Source: Lentisphaeria bacterium (GTDB lineage Bacteria; Verrucomicrobiota; Lentisphaeria; Victivallales; Victivallaceae). From it: a stretch of 64,000 bases of DNA. Each line of letters starts with the position of its first letter. Position 1 is the first letter of the stretch. The notes under the pieces were generated by a model. It ran no database searches. It had not been told where the DNA came from and saw only the letters and a list, made by a program, of their open reading frames with translations. Where the stretch lies: the NCBI GenBank assembly GCA_017508385.1, contig JAFVZB010000085.1, positions 17,199 through 81,198 of the forward strand, in the 5' to 3' direction. This document shows positions 25,379 through 34,566 of this stretch, piece by piece. The position numbers and the translations under genes are program-made.

Positions 25379-26353
25379 TTATTTCTTGCTGGTGAGCAGC
25401 ATATCTTCGCTTACCTGATAGCGGTAGGCTTCTCCTGCAAGGTGGCGTTCAAACTCTTCTGCCATGTATGTCGCCATGCGGTGCCACTCATCCTGTTCGC
25501 TTCCTGCGATGTGGGCTGAGAGGAAAACGTTGGGCAGGGTGTAGAGCTCTGAGCCCTCTTCCGGAGGCTCGGGGAACGTGACATCGAGCAGGGCGGTCAG
25601 GTCTTTGCGCTGTTTGAGGACTTCGATCATTTCTTTCTCATTGACCTGAGCTCCGCGGCCGGTGTTGATGAAAGTAGCTCCCTCACGCATTGAGGCAAAG
25701 AGTTTTCCGTTGAGAACTCCGATGTTGTCCTCACGGTTGGGCAGGTGGTTGCTGACGATGTACGCCTTGCTGAACGCCTCTTCCAGAGAGATGGTTCTGC
25801 GCTCGGCTCTTGACGGAATTACGATGACGTTGACATCGTAGCTCTTCAAAAGCTCCTGTACTTTTGAGGAAATGGCTCCGGCACCGATGAGGGCGATGGT
25901 TTCTCCGTAAGCGCCTTTGCCGATGCACTTGCGGGCGGCTGCTCTGCCTTCGGGAGATTTGAACTCGTTGAGTCCTCTGAAATATCCCTTGAGCGAGAGG
26001 ATTATCTGCGCTACGGTGAACTCGGCAACCGGAATGGCGTTAGCCTGCCACGCACTCAGCACCGGAACATTGCAGGCGAAGAACGGACGGGCAAAGTAAT
26101 CAGTGGCTCCGGCAGCGTAATAGACGGCTTTGAGTTTTGGGAGCTTGGTTCTGATCTCTTCTTCGGTGAGAGCGGGCATTCCCCAGGTGGAAAAGATGTA
26201 TTCCACATCGCCGGTATCCTGAGCGAGAAAGTCATCATAGGTGAGGACTTTTTCAGGGATATCTGCATTTTTCCGGATACGCTCAATGATGGCGTTTCCG
26301 TAAACCTGTTCGATTTTCAGGCTGTTGTTGCACAAAAATATGGCCTTGTTCAT
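25379..26353 (-). CDS. D-2-hydroxyacid dehydrogenase family protein
   Basis: 324 residues. The NAD-binding half has IALIGAGAISSKVQELLKSYDVNVIV; the dinucleotide motif is GAGAI, without the usual third Gly. Catalytic candidates are the Arg in INTGRGAQVNE, Glu in DVTFPEPPE and His in LSAHIAGS. It may oxidise or reduce a sugar acid or 2-oxo acid; the specific substrate is unknown. GAGGAG lies 9 bp upstream of the ATG at 26353. The stop codon abuts repeat copy C. Confidence 0.82.
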   Translation of the reverse strand: MNKAIFLCNNSLKIEQVYGNAIIERIRKNADIPEKVLTYDDFLAQDTGDVEYIFSTWGMPALTEEEIRTKLPKLKAVYYAAGATDYFARPFFACNVPVLSAWQANAIPVAEFTVAQIILSLKGYFRGLNEFKSPEGRAAARKCIGKGAYGETIALIGAGAISSKVQELLKSYDVNVIVIPSRAERRTISLEEAFSKAYIVSNHLPNREDNIGVLNGKLFASMREGATFINTGRGAQVNEKEMIEVLKQRKDLTALLDVTFPEPPEEGSELYTLPNVFLSAHIAGSEQDEWHRMATYMAEEFERHLAGEAYRYQVSEDMLLTSKK

Positions 26354-26372
26354 TTTTTTTCTCCTCGTATGT

Positions 26373-27689
26373 TTATATGTTATCAGGATTGTTTTTCTCT
26401 TTCAATTCATCACGCAATTTCTGCCAGTAGGCGAGACGGCGTGATATCTCACGCTCAAAGCCCCGCTCGACCGGTTTGTAAAACTGTTTTCTGCCCATCT
26501 TTTCAGGAAAGTAGTCCTGACCCGAAAAGCCATCAGCGGTATCGTGGTCGTACATATACCCTTTGTTGTAACCGAGCTCTTTCATCAGCCGGGTCGGAGC
26601 GTTGAGAATGTGTGCCGGCGGAGTGAGCGAGCTGAATTCCATCGCCGCCTTTGCTGCTGCCGAGTGCGCCTTGTATGCTCCGTTTGATTTCGGGCAGGTC
26701 GCAAGGAATATCACCAGATTGGTGATGGCAAGATCTCCCTCAGGACTTCCCAGCCTTTCGTACGCATCCCAGGCGGCGATAGCCATTTGCAGAGCCATGG
26801 GGTCGGCGAGACCGACATCCTCGACGGCGAAGCGGGTGAGACGGCGCAGAATGTAGAGCGGGTCTTCACCTCCGGCAATCATTCTCGCCATCCAGTAGAG
26901 AGCGGCATCGCAGTCGCTTCCCCGCAGACTCTTGTGGAGAGCGCTGATAAGATTGTAGTGCCCCTCACGGTCTTTGTCGTAGATCGGACTGCGCTGTTGA
27001 ACGACATTGAGCATGGCTTCGACATCGAGTGTCTCCCCCGGACGGGCGAGTTGATATATCGTTTCCATGAGATTTATAAAGTACCTGCCGTCACCGTCGG
27101 CGAGTCCTGAGAGCTTCTCTTTTGCCTCGGGAGTAAGCGGAAGAGCCTTGCCCATGATTTTCTCAGCTCTGGCGGCAAGCTGTTCGAGTGCATCGGCTGA
27201 AAGCGGTTTCAAGACAAATACTTTGCAGCGTGAGAGCAGAGCTGAATTAAGTTCAAAAGATGGGTTTTCAGTGGTGGCTCCGACCAGAGTGACCGTGCCG
27301 TTTTCGACGTACGGAAGAAAGCCATCCTGCTGGGCACGGTTGAAGCGGTGTATCTCATCGACAAAGAGAAGAGTTCCCTGCCCGTACTGCCGCCGCTGTT
27401 CAGCTTCGGCAAAGGCTTTGCGCAGATCAGCCACTCCGGAAAACACTGCAGAGAGGGCGGTGAAGTGGAGTTTGCCGTTGTTTGCAAGGATTTTGGCAAG
27501 AGTGGTTTTACCGCAACCCGGGGGACCCCATAAGATGAAACTTGAGATGTTTCCGGTATCGACCATTCTTCTCAGCGGAGCATCAGCTCCGAGCAGGTGA
27601 TTCTGACCGACGACATCATCGAGCTTTTCGGGTCTCATCCGGTCGGCGAGCGGACGGCTGACATTGGTGACAAAGAGGGAATCCTGCAT
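26373..27689 (-). CDS. rarA: Replication-associated recombination protein A
   Basis: 438 residues, usual length. AAA+ core: RPEKLDDVVGQNHLLG, Walker A WGPPGCGKTT, Walker B LLFVDEIHRFNRAQQD, sensor 1 VGATTENPSFELN. The MgsA C-terminal domain includes YNLISALHKSLRGSDCDAALYWMARMIAGGEDP and the late YPHDTADGF-like YDHDTADGFSGQDY. It acts on stalled replication forks with SSB. It begins one base after the CYTH stop, in an operon with rnhC. Confidence 0.96.
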   Translation of the reverse strand: MQDSLFVTNVSRPLADRMRPEKLDDVVGQNHLLGADAPLRRMVDTGNISSFILWGPPGCGKTTLAKILANNGKLHFTALSAVFSGVADLRKAFAEAEQRRQYGQGTLLFVDEIHRFNRAQQDGFLPYVENGTVTLVGATTENPSFELNSALLSRCKVFVLKPLSADALEQLAARAEKIMGKALPLTPEAKEKLSGLADGDGRYFINLMETIYQLARPGETLDVEAMLNVVQQRSPIYDKDREGHYNLISALHKSLRGSDCDAALYWMARMIAGGEDPLYILRRLTRFAVEDVGLADPMALQMAIAAWDAYERLGSPEGDLAITNLVIFLATCPKSNGAYKAHSAAAKAAMEFSSLTPPAHILNAPTRLMKELGYNKGYMYDHDTADGFSGQDYFPEKMGRKQFYKPVERGFEREISRRLAYWQKLRDELKEKNNPDNI

Positions 27690-28169
27690 TTACAAAACCC
27701 TCCATAAAGAGTAAGGTCTCTTGCTCAGTGAGCCGTTGGAATACTCAGGCTTATCGCTGACGTCCTCGCCGACCCAGTCAGGCACGGAGTAAACGGTATC
27801 GACTGACGGAAGTTCGATTTCGGCGGTGAAAAGTCCCTCATTCAAGCCGAGATACTCATCGATTTCCCAGACAAGATTGCCTCCTGCGGGAACGTAGTGG
27901 CGTATTTTGTCAACGATGCGGGAAGCGCAGAATTCGTCGAGCATGCGTCTGGCATCCTCTTTCGGAATGGAGTATTCAAACTCACTGCGGGCAAAGAATT
28001 CATCGCTTTTGCCTTTGATGGTGAGAAAGCCGTCATCTCCGGCAATGCGTACTCTTACGGTGACTCCAGCAGAGGGGAAATACCCCTGAGTCATGCGCAC
28101 TGAGCGGACGACCTGAGTTTTCCACTGCATGTTTTTCAACAGATATTTGCGTTCGATTTCAAGAGCCAT
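27690..28169 (-). CDS. CYTH-domain protein (triphosphate tunnel metalloenzyme)
   Basis: 159 residues with the ExExK start (LEIERKYLL) and further charged tunnel strands: QGYFPSAGVTVRVRIAGDDGFLTIKGKS, RSEFEYSIP, WEIDEYLG, and TAEIELPS. This is the short bacterial class that cleaves tripolyphosphate or related nucleoside triphosphates. It lies between rnhC and rarA with spacings of 9 and 0 bp. Confidence 0.93.
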   Translation of the reverse strand: MALEIERKYLLKNMQWKTQVVRSVRMTQGYFPSAGVTVRVRIAGDDGFLTIKGKSDEFFARSEFEYSIPKEDARRMLDEFCASRIVDKIRHYVPAGGNLVWEIDEYLGLNEGLFTAEIELPSVDTVYSVPDWVGEDVSDKPEYSNGSLSKRPYSLWRVL

Positions 28170-28178
28170 GATGGAGTT

Positions 28179-29093
28179 TTACCTGCTTTGTTCCAAGAGT
28201 TCACCGTAAGTTTTGAAGTGCAGTTTTGCACACTTTTCGAAAATTTGTGCCCCCTGTTCCGCCATCAGCTTTCTGCCTGCGGCACGGACATTTGCTCCGC
28301 CTCCTTTGGGCAGTTCCATGCCGACTTCTTCGCTCAATTTTTTCATGGCGAAGAGAAATCCGTCCCGGGCGAGAATACTTGCCGCCGCCACAGCGACATC
28401 ACTTTCGGCTCTCACCTGCTGGTCAAGTTTGATGGTTCTGCCTCTGGTCATCAGGGCACGGCGGATGAGTGATTCGTTGCCGAACTTATCCGAGAGCATA
28501 CGGGGGCAATCGGGAACGGCGGCGAGCAGATTTTCTATCACTCTTGCGTGTCCCCACGCCAGCAGACGGTTGAGATTGCCGATTTCGCTGTAAAGACGGT
28601 TGTAGGTTTCAGGTTTGAGCATCACAACGGAGTGGGCTGAACCTACTATTCTGCGTATTCCGGCAGCAAGTTCGGTGATTTTCTTTGCCGATGATATCTG
28701 TTTGGAGTCACAAACACCGAGTTCTCTGAGCAGAGCTGCGGTATCCTGATTGACACAGCATCCGGCGATGACCAGCGGACCGAAAAAGTCGCCTTTGCCG
28801 CTTTCGTCAATACCTCCGTGCGGAGTGAACTCTTCGGAAGAAGCGGCGTCCTGCGTTCCAATTCCTCCGAAAGTTTTAAGCACTTGCGGCTCAAGGAAAA
28901 ATGAGATGAAATCATCGGCGTTTTTTCCCTGTACCACCAGTTTGCCGCTCTTGTACGATACGATGGTGAGATGGTCGCCTGAAATGCGGTAAAAAGTGTA
29001 CGGAGCTTCTCCGATATCCCAACCTCTGTCGAGGGCGTATTCCCTGATGATTTCCGATTGCTCGACTGTGATTTTGAAAACGTTTCCAGCCAT
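28179..29093 (-). CDS. rnhC: Ribonuclease HIII
   Basis: 304 residues, with an N-terminal TBP-like substrate-binding domain (FKITVEQSEIIREYALDRGW…FRISGDHLTIVSYKSGKLVVQGK type) and a catalytic domain beginning GGIDESGKGDFFGPLVIAG, where the DE pair of the DEDE site is seen. RAESDVAVAAASILARDGFL supplies later acidic residues. It removes RNA from RNA-DNA hybrids. The ATG at 29093 follows AAGGAAAGAG; an upstream ATG at 29135 lacks a site. Confidence 0.94.
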   Translation of the reverse strand: MAGNVFKITVEQSEIIREYALDRGWDIGEAPYTFYRISGDHLTIVSYKSGKLVVQGKNADDFISFFLEPQVLKTFGGIGTQDAASSEEFTPHGGIDESGKGDFFGPLVIAGCCVNQDTAALLRELGVCDSKQISSAKKITELAAGIRRIVGSAHSVVMLKPETYNRLYSEIGNLNRLLAWGHARVIENLLAAVPDCPRMLSDKFGNESLIRRALMTRGRTIKLDQQVRAESDVAVAAASILARDGFLFAMKKLSEEVGMELPKGGGANVRAAGRKLMAEQGAQIFEKCAKLHFKTYGELLEQSR

Positions 29094-29196
29094 TGTCTCT
29101 TTCCTTGAATTAACCGTCATAAAGATAATATACACCGCAGAGCGTCAATACTGCAAGTCTTTTACGTTATTTCGTGCAAAAAAAGCGTTTTTATAC

Positions 29197-29225
29197 TTGC
29201 GAAAAGGGAAAAATAAGGCTATATT
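29197..29225 (+). promoter_or_regulatory. Promoter of the gyrA operon
   Basis: TTGCGA (29197-29202), 17-bp spacer, TATATT (29220-29225). Two further TATAAT-like boxes follow just downstream (about 29236 and 29242), so more than one start site is possible. Confidence 0.55.
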
Positions 29226-29295
29226 ATTTATGATATAATAGTATAATGAACGTATAAACACAGCCCGAAGGGCAAACAACGAAAGAAGAATATAG

Positions 29296-31938
29296 ATGAG
29301 CGACCTTAATCTGAAGGATATTCCGCTGGATATTGAAGAGATCATGCATACCGCATATCTCCAGTATTCTCTCAGCGTAAACGTGGGACGTGCCGTTCCC
29401 GATGTCCGTGACGGTCTCAAACCGGTGAACCGCCGTATCCTCTATGCCATGCGCAAGAACGGATGGGGCAAAAGTCACAAAACCATCAAGAGTGCCAAGG
29501 TGGTAGGAGAGGTGATGGGTAACTATCACCCGCATGGAGACTCCTCGATTTACGACGCTCTCGTGCGTCTGGCACAGCCGTTCTCAATGCGCCACTGTCT
29601 CATCGAGGGTCAGGGCAACTTCGGAACAGAAGACGGTGACCCCGCTGCCGCCAGCCGCTACACCGAGTGCCGTATGGAGCGTCTCGGTGAAGAGCTGCTC
29701 GCCGATATCGAAAAAGATACCGTGGATATGATGCCCACCTTCGACGAATCTGATGTCGAGCCCACCGTGCTCCCGGCAAAATATCCTCAGCTGCTGGTCA
29801 ACGGAACCACCGGTATCGGTGTGGGTATGGCGACCAACATCCCTCCGCACAACCTCGGTGAGGTCATCGATGCCACCATCAGACTGCTGGATAATCCCGA
29901 AGCAACTGTTGATGAGCTTATGGAGTGTCTCCCCGGTCCTGACTTCCCGACCGGAGCGATCATCCGCGGCCGCTGGAGTCTGCGCCAGTTCTACCAGACC
30001 GGCAGAGGCAGTGTCAAAGTCCGTGCCAAAGCCGATATCATCGAGAAAGACGGTCACGAGCAAATCATCATCAGCGAGATACCCTACGCCATCAACAAAG
30101 CCCAGCAGGTCGCCCGTATCGGCGAGCTGGTGAGAGATAAGATCATCACCGGAATTTCCGGTCTGCGTGACGAATCAAGCGGCCGTGACGGAATCCGCAT
30201 CGTCGTGGATATCAAGCGAGGCTCGATGGGGCAGGTCGTGCTCAATCAGATTTTCAGCCACACTCTGCTCGAAACCACCATCGGATGCACCATGCTGGTG
30301 GTCGATCACAACCGTCCGCGCATCATGAATCTGGTCGAGGTGCTGCAAGCCTACATCGACCACCGTCTTGAAGTTATTGTAAGACGTACCAATTTCGATC
30401 TCAAAAAGGCGCACGCCAGAGCTCACATCGTTTCAGGATTGCTCAAAGCTCTTGCCAGCATCGACGAGATCGTCAAAGTTATTCGCGGAGCAGAGAACCG
30501 TCAGGATGCCAACGATCAACTCATCGCCCGCTGGGGATTCAGCCAGATCCAGACCAATGAGATCCTCAATATGCGTCTGCATCAGCTCACCCACCTTTCC
30601 GGAGTCGAGCTCGAAAACGAGATGGCTGAGCTCAACGCTCAAATCGAATACTTCAACAGTATTCTCGCCAGCAGAGAAAAGCGCATCGAGATCATCAAGG
30701 AGGAGCTGACCGACATCCGTGCCCGTTACGCCAATCCGAGATTGACCGAGATAACCATTGATGACTCAGATCTCAATATTGCGGATATGATCCCCCGCCA
30801 CAGCTGCGTGATTACCGTTTCCAACACCGGATACATCAAACGTGTTCCGGCTGACACCTATCAGACCCAGCATCGCGGCGGAAAAGGCATCATCGGTATG
30901 AAGACCAAAGAGGAAGATTATGTTGAGCACCTCTTCAATGCCAACAGCCACGATCTCATCTTCTTCTTCACCGACCGGGGATTTATGCACTGGCTCAACG
31001 TCTATGAGATTCCCGAGGGCTCACGCACCGGCAACGGCAAGGCTATCGTCAACCTCATCAAAATCGAGCCGGGTGAAAAGATTTGCGCCATGCTCACCGT
31101 TTCCCGTGAAGAGCTTGAAGACCCCGAGAAATACATCATTATGGCATCCAAACGAGGTTACATCAAGAAGAGTGAACTTGCTCTCTTCAAAAATCTCCGC
31201 CGCACCGGATTGCGTGCTCTGGTCATCGAAGAGGATGATGACCTTATCGGAGCCGCCGTCGGCTCAAACGGCAACGAAGTCCTGCTTTCGACCAAGCTCG
31301 GAATGGCTTGCCGCTTCGACCTCTCTGATGAACAGATTCGTCCGATGGGACGTACCGCCCGAGGAGTCACCGGTATGCGCTTCAAACTCGAGGGTGACGA
31401 GGTGGTAAGTCTCGAAGTTATCCGTGAAAGACTCTATGATGAAGTCGAAGCCGATGAGGATGAAGAGAACGTCGATGTTCCCGAAACCGATGAGGAGGGA
31501 GTCGAGGAAATCTACGGAGTCGGTCCTGAGGTTCTGGTGGTCACCGACGGCGGAATGGGTAAACGCTCATTCGTCGCCAACTACCGCAAGACCAACCGAG
31601 GAGCCAAGGGTGTGGTCAGCATCAGGATGCGTGAAAACGAGAGCGTTATCAGCGTGCTGCAGATAACCGACAGTGACGAGGTGCTGCTGAGCACCGAGCG
31701 CGGTCAGCTTTCCCGCATCCCCGCCGGAGAGATCCGCCGTATCGGACGTGTCGGACGCGGCGTGAAGATCATGAATCTCAACGACGGCGACCGCATCACC
31801 GGAGTCGCCAAGCTCATCGAAGTGGCATCTGCAAAGAGTGACGCAGCTGTTGTGGAAATGACTCCTGCTGAGGAAACTCCGGCAGTCGAAACCGGTGAGA
31901 ACAATACATCTCCGGAGTCCGGAAACGCCGATGAATAA
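29296..31938 (+). CDS. gyrA: DNA gyrase subunit A
   Basis: 880 residues. The active-site Tyr122 lies in [11 protein letters not shown], and numbering matches E. coli exactly through the quinolone region H80-G-D-S-S-I-Y-D87; Ser83 and Asp87 are both wild type. The GyrA box, QHRGGKG, is present in the C-terminal wrapping domain, which marks it as gyrase, not topoisomerase IV. The C-terminus has an acidic insert ([19 protein letters not shown]) and an acidic tail. No gyrB is adjacent. Its last 8 bases overlap folP. Confidence 0.97.
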   Translation: MSDLNLKDIPLDIEEIMHTAYLQYSLSVNVGRAVPDVRDGLKPVNRRILYAMRKNGWGKSHKTIKSAKVVGEVMGNYHPHGDSSIYDALVRLAQPFSMRHCLIEGQGNFGTEDGDPAAASRYTECRMERLGEELLADIEKDTVDMMPTFDESDVEPTVLPAKYPQLLVNGTTGIGVGMATNIPPHNLGEVIDATIRLLDNPEATVDELMECLPGPDFPTGAIIRGRWSLRQFYQTGRGSVKVRAKADIIEKDGHEQIIISEIPYAINKAQQVARIGELVRDKIITGISGLRDESSGRDGIRIVVDIKRGSMGQVVLNQIFSHTLLETTIGCTMLVVDHNRPRIMNLVEVLQAYIDHRLEVIVRRTNFDLKKAHARAHIVSGLLKALASIDEIVKVIRGAENRQDANDQLIARWGFSQIQTNEILNMRLHQLTHLSGVELENEMAELNAQIEYFNSILASREKRIEIIKEELTDIRARYANPRLTEITIDDSDLNIADMIPRHSCVITVSNTGYIKRVPADTYQTQHRGGKGIIGMKTKEEDYVEHLFNANSHDLIFFFTDRGFMHWLNVYEIPEGSRTGNGKAIVNLIKIEPGEKICAMLTVSREELEDPEKYIIMASKRGYIKKSELALFKNLRRTGLRALVIEEDDDLIGAAVGSNGNEVLLSTKLGMACRFDLSDEQIRPMGRTARGVTGMRFKLEGDEVVSLEVIRERLYDEVEADEDEENVDVPETDEEGVEEIYGVGPEVLVVTDGGMGKRSFVANYRKTNRGAKGVVSIRMRENESVISVLQITDSDEVLLSTERGQLSRIPAGEIRRIGRVGRGVKIMNLNDGDRITGVAKLIEVASAKSDAAVVEMTPAEETPAVETGENNTSPESGNADE

Positions 31939-32740
31939 AACTCCTCTGTTGATGGGAATCGTCAACGCAAGTGGAAATTCGTTCAGTGAGGGTGCGGCAA
32001 GTGCTCCTGACAGTGCACTTGACCGGGCTCTCAGGCTGCTCGATGACGGAGCAGATATAATCGACATCGGGGCGGAATCGACCCGTCCCGGTGCCGCAGA
32101 GGTTCCGGAAGCGGAGGAAATTGAAGTTGTTGAGAGGTTTTTGAAACAATTTTTTGCCATCCGTCCCGGAACTCCGGTATCAGTGGATACCAGACACGCC
32201 GCAACTGCGGCAAGAGCGTTGGAGCTCGGAGCAGTGTACATAAACGATGTGTCAATGCTCCGGCACGACACAAAGATGGCTGATTGTGCGGCAAAGTACG
32301 GAGCACAGCTCATACTCTGCCACTCAAGAGGAACTCCGCAGACCATGAAGGAAAAGGAGCTTTGCACCTATCTTTCAGATGTGGTCGGAGAGGTTAAAAG
32401 TGAACTCCTCGCCGCCGCAGAAAAGGCGCAGCAGGCAGGAGTGAAAAGAGAGAACATCATCTTTGACCCCGGTTTCGGGTTCGCCAAAGATGTTGAACAG
32501 CAGTTGACCATGCTCCGCAGAGTCAATGAGTTTTGCGGACTTGGCAGAACGCTTGCGGGATTATCACGCAAGTCGTTTCTCGGAGCGTTGACTGATGAGC
32601 CTGAGCCGCAGAGAAGAGTGGGCTCGACCCTTGCGGCTGAGCTCCATCTTGCGAGCTCCGGAATAGAGATAATACGCACTCACAATGCGGGTTATCTCAG
32701 GGATGCGCTTGAAATTGCAGAATATTTGAAACAGAAATAA
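31931..32740 (+). CDS. folP: Dihydropteroate synthase
   Basis: 269 residues. Family motifs are LMGIVNASGNSFSEG (NVTPDSFSDG equivalent, here unusual with NASGNSFSEG), DIIDIGAESTRPGA, VSVDTRHAATA, INDVSML, FDPGFGFAKD and GLSRKSFLG. It condenses pABA with the pterin pyrophosphate. The ATG at 31931 overlaps the end of gyrA and fits the family start better than an upstream ATG at 31895. folP next to cdaA is a known arrangement. Confidence 0.93.
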   Translation: MNKTPLLMGIVNASGNSFSEGAASAPDSALDRALRLLDDGADIIDIGAESTRPGAAEVPEAEEIEVVERFLKQFFAIRPGTPVSVDTRHAATAARALELGAVYINDVSMLRHDTKMADCAAKYGAQLILCHSRGTPQTMKEKELCTYLSDVVGEVKSELLAAAEKAQQAGVKRENIIFDPGFGFAKDVEQQLTMLRRVNEFCGLGRTLAGLSRKSFLGALTDEPEPQRRVGSTLAAELHLASSGIEIIRTHNAGYLRDALEIAEYLKQK

Positions 32741-32746
32741 AGCAGT

Positions 32747-33595
32747 ATGAATGGTTTGATAAATATACAGTGGCTCACTCTGTTGACGGCGGTCATACAG
32801 ATAGCTGTGCTCTTCTTTGCCATCTACTGGGTGCTCTACTTTTTGCGCAGTACCCGTGGAGCGCAGGTCTTTGCCGGTATATTGGTCGCCGCAGTGGCTC
32901 TCGGACTTGTTTTACGCATCGAAGCATTGCATTTTGATGTGTTGAACAGTCTGATAGAGATGATTGCCGACTCTCTGTTTATCGCGCTTTTGATAATTTT
33001 CCAGCCGGAGTTGCGCCGGGCGTTGGCGCAGCTCGGAAGTCTGACCGAATGGCAGGGTAAACGCAAGCGGGAAATCATCGATGAAATCGTCACCGCAGCC
33101 GGAAACATGGCGCGCCGCAAGTGCGGAGCGATCATCGTTATTGAGCGCAACATAAAGCTCCAAAGTTATATAGACGATGCTGTTACCATGGATGCCAAGG
33201 TGCATTATCTGCTTTTGGAGTCGATTTTCTACCACAACTCTCCTCTTCACGACGGAGCAGTTATCATCCGCAATGACAGGATACTTGCGGCACGGGCGAT
33301 TTTGCCGCTGACCCGCAGTGAAAATATTTCCAGCCACCTGGGTACCCGCCACCGTGCGGCACTGGGAATATCAGAAGACAGTGACGCCGTTACCGTAGTG
33401 GTGTCAGAAGAGACCGGCACCATCAGTATCACCTACCGTGGAGTCATTCATCGGGATTTGACCACCGGAGACCTTGAAAATCTGCTCGAAAAAATGCTTA
33501 TCCTCAAGGACGACCTTGAACTGTCGGAAGCGGTCAAAATGCTCGATGAAAACAGCGAAAGCAGTTCGTCTGCAAACATGGAGGACGGACAATGA
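32747..33595 (+). CDS. cdaA: Diadenylate cyclase CdaA
   Basis: 282 residues. The first ~90 contain three membrane helices and are followed by a DisA_N domain with DGA at 169-171 (SPLHDGAVII) and RHR at 201-203 (GTRHRAALG), the two catalytic motifs. It makes cyclic di-AMP from two ATP at the inner membrane. It overlaps the downstream cdaR by 4 bp, the usual pairing with its regulator. Confidence 0.95.
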   Translation: MNGLINIQWLTLLTAVIQIAVLFFAIYWVLYFLRSTRGAQVFAGILVAAVALGLVLRIEALHFDVLNSLIEMIADSLFIALLIIFQPELRRALAQLGSLTEWQGKRKREIIDEIVTAAGNMARRKCGAIIVIERNIKLQSYIDDAVTMDAKVHYLLLESIFYHNSPLHDGAVIIRNDRILAARAILPLTRSENISSHLGTRHRAALGISEDSDAVTVVVSEETGTISITYRGVIHRDLTTGDLENLLEKMLILKDDLELSEAVKMLDENSESSSSANMEDGQ

Positions 33596-34527
33596 ACAGA
33601 CTTTATCACCTGATAATCCATGACGGATTACGCAAAATCATCGCTCTGGTGCTGGCGGTGATGCTTTATTTCGGAATATCATTACGCATCACTCAGGAGC
33701 GCACCATCAGCAATGTGCCTGTAAAAGTCACGCTGGCAAGCGGACTTGTCGGTGACGTGAGCGATGTTACCACCAATGTTACCGTCAAGGGCTTTGATAA
33801 AAACATAGATATTGCTCCCGGTGATCTTACTGCCGAGGTGACGGTGGATCATAATAATCTGGTTTCAGGAAGAACTTACATTGCCGAGCCGTCGGTGATT
33901 TCTTCCAAAAGCGGAGTGGTTGTCAAAAAATGCGACAAAGTAACTCTGCATCTGCAAAAAGTGGTCAGCCGCCAGCTGCCGGTCGAGGTGAAATATGACG
34001 GAAAACCCAACGCAAATTTCACCGTTACCGGTACAGCTGTGATTCCTGAGGAGGTAACTGTTATCGGCGCCGAAGATGTAGTCAACTCCATGCGGGTGGT
34101 CGTGACTTCAAAAGTTCCGCTCGAAGATGCCGCTGCCTCTTTTGAATACAAAAGTGCGGTATCGGTGATGGATGATATAAAAGTGGAACCGGCGTCCGTG
34201 CTTGTTCAAACTCAGATGTCCAGAAAGTTTGAGCCAAGAGCGGTAAAGGGTGTTCCGGTCATGCTGCTTTCAGGAGCCGCAGGAAACGGTTACTCAGTTG
34301 AGCTTGCCAATGGAAAAGTTGCCGTTGATATCGTCGTCAGCGGCTCGCCATCGGCAATAGCAGCAATAAAAAATGACAGCATCAAGGCTTTTGTTGATGC
34401 CTCAAAGGTGAGGTCGGAAAGTACAAGAGTTCTTCCCGTGGAGTGTTCATCCTCAGTTGAGGGAGTAGTTGTCAGATCAGTCACTCCCGGAACTGTGGCT
34501 GTGAAAGTCACCAGATTGAAAAAATAA
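33592..34527 (+). CDS. cdaR: YbbR-domain protein, CdaA regulator-like
   Basis: 311 residues: one N-terminal membrane helix (IIALVLAVMLYFGISL) then repeated YbbR domains of about 80 residues outside the membrane (e.g. VPVKVTLASGLVGDVSDVTTNVTVKGF, LPVEVKYDGKPNANFTVTGTAVIPEEVTVIGAEDVVNSM, VPVMLLSGAAGNGYSVELANGKVAVDIVVSG). In Firmicutes such proteins control CdaA. The ATG overlaps the end of cdaA. glmM, often next, is absent here. Confidence 0.88.
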   Translation: MNRLYHLIIHDGLRKIIALVLAVMLYFGISLRITQERTISNVPVKVTLASGLVGDVSDVTTNVTVKGFDKNIDIAPGDLTAEVTVDHNNLVSGRTYIAEPSVISSKSGVVVKKCDKVTLHLQKVVSRQLPVEVKYDGKPNANFTVTGTAVIPEEVTVIGAEDVVNSMRVVVTSKVPLEDAAASFEYKSAVSVMDDIKVEPASVLVQTQMSRKFEPRAVKGVPVMLLSGAAGNGYSVELANGKVAVDIVVSGSPSAIAAIKNDSIKAFVDASKVRSESTRVLPVECSSSVEGVVVRSVTPGTVAVKVTRLKK

Positions 34528-34566
34528 TTGTAATTATACAATATAAAATAAAAGAAAGGTAAAAAA

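Noticed and set aside
29530..29560. Possible quinolone-resistance change in gyrA
   Set aside because: Ser83 and Asp87 (E. coli numbering) are both the sensitive residues.
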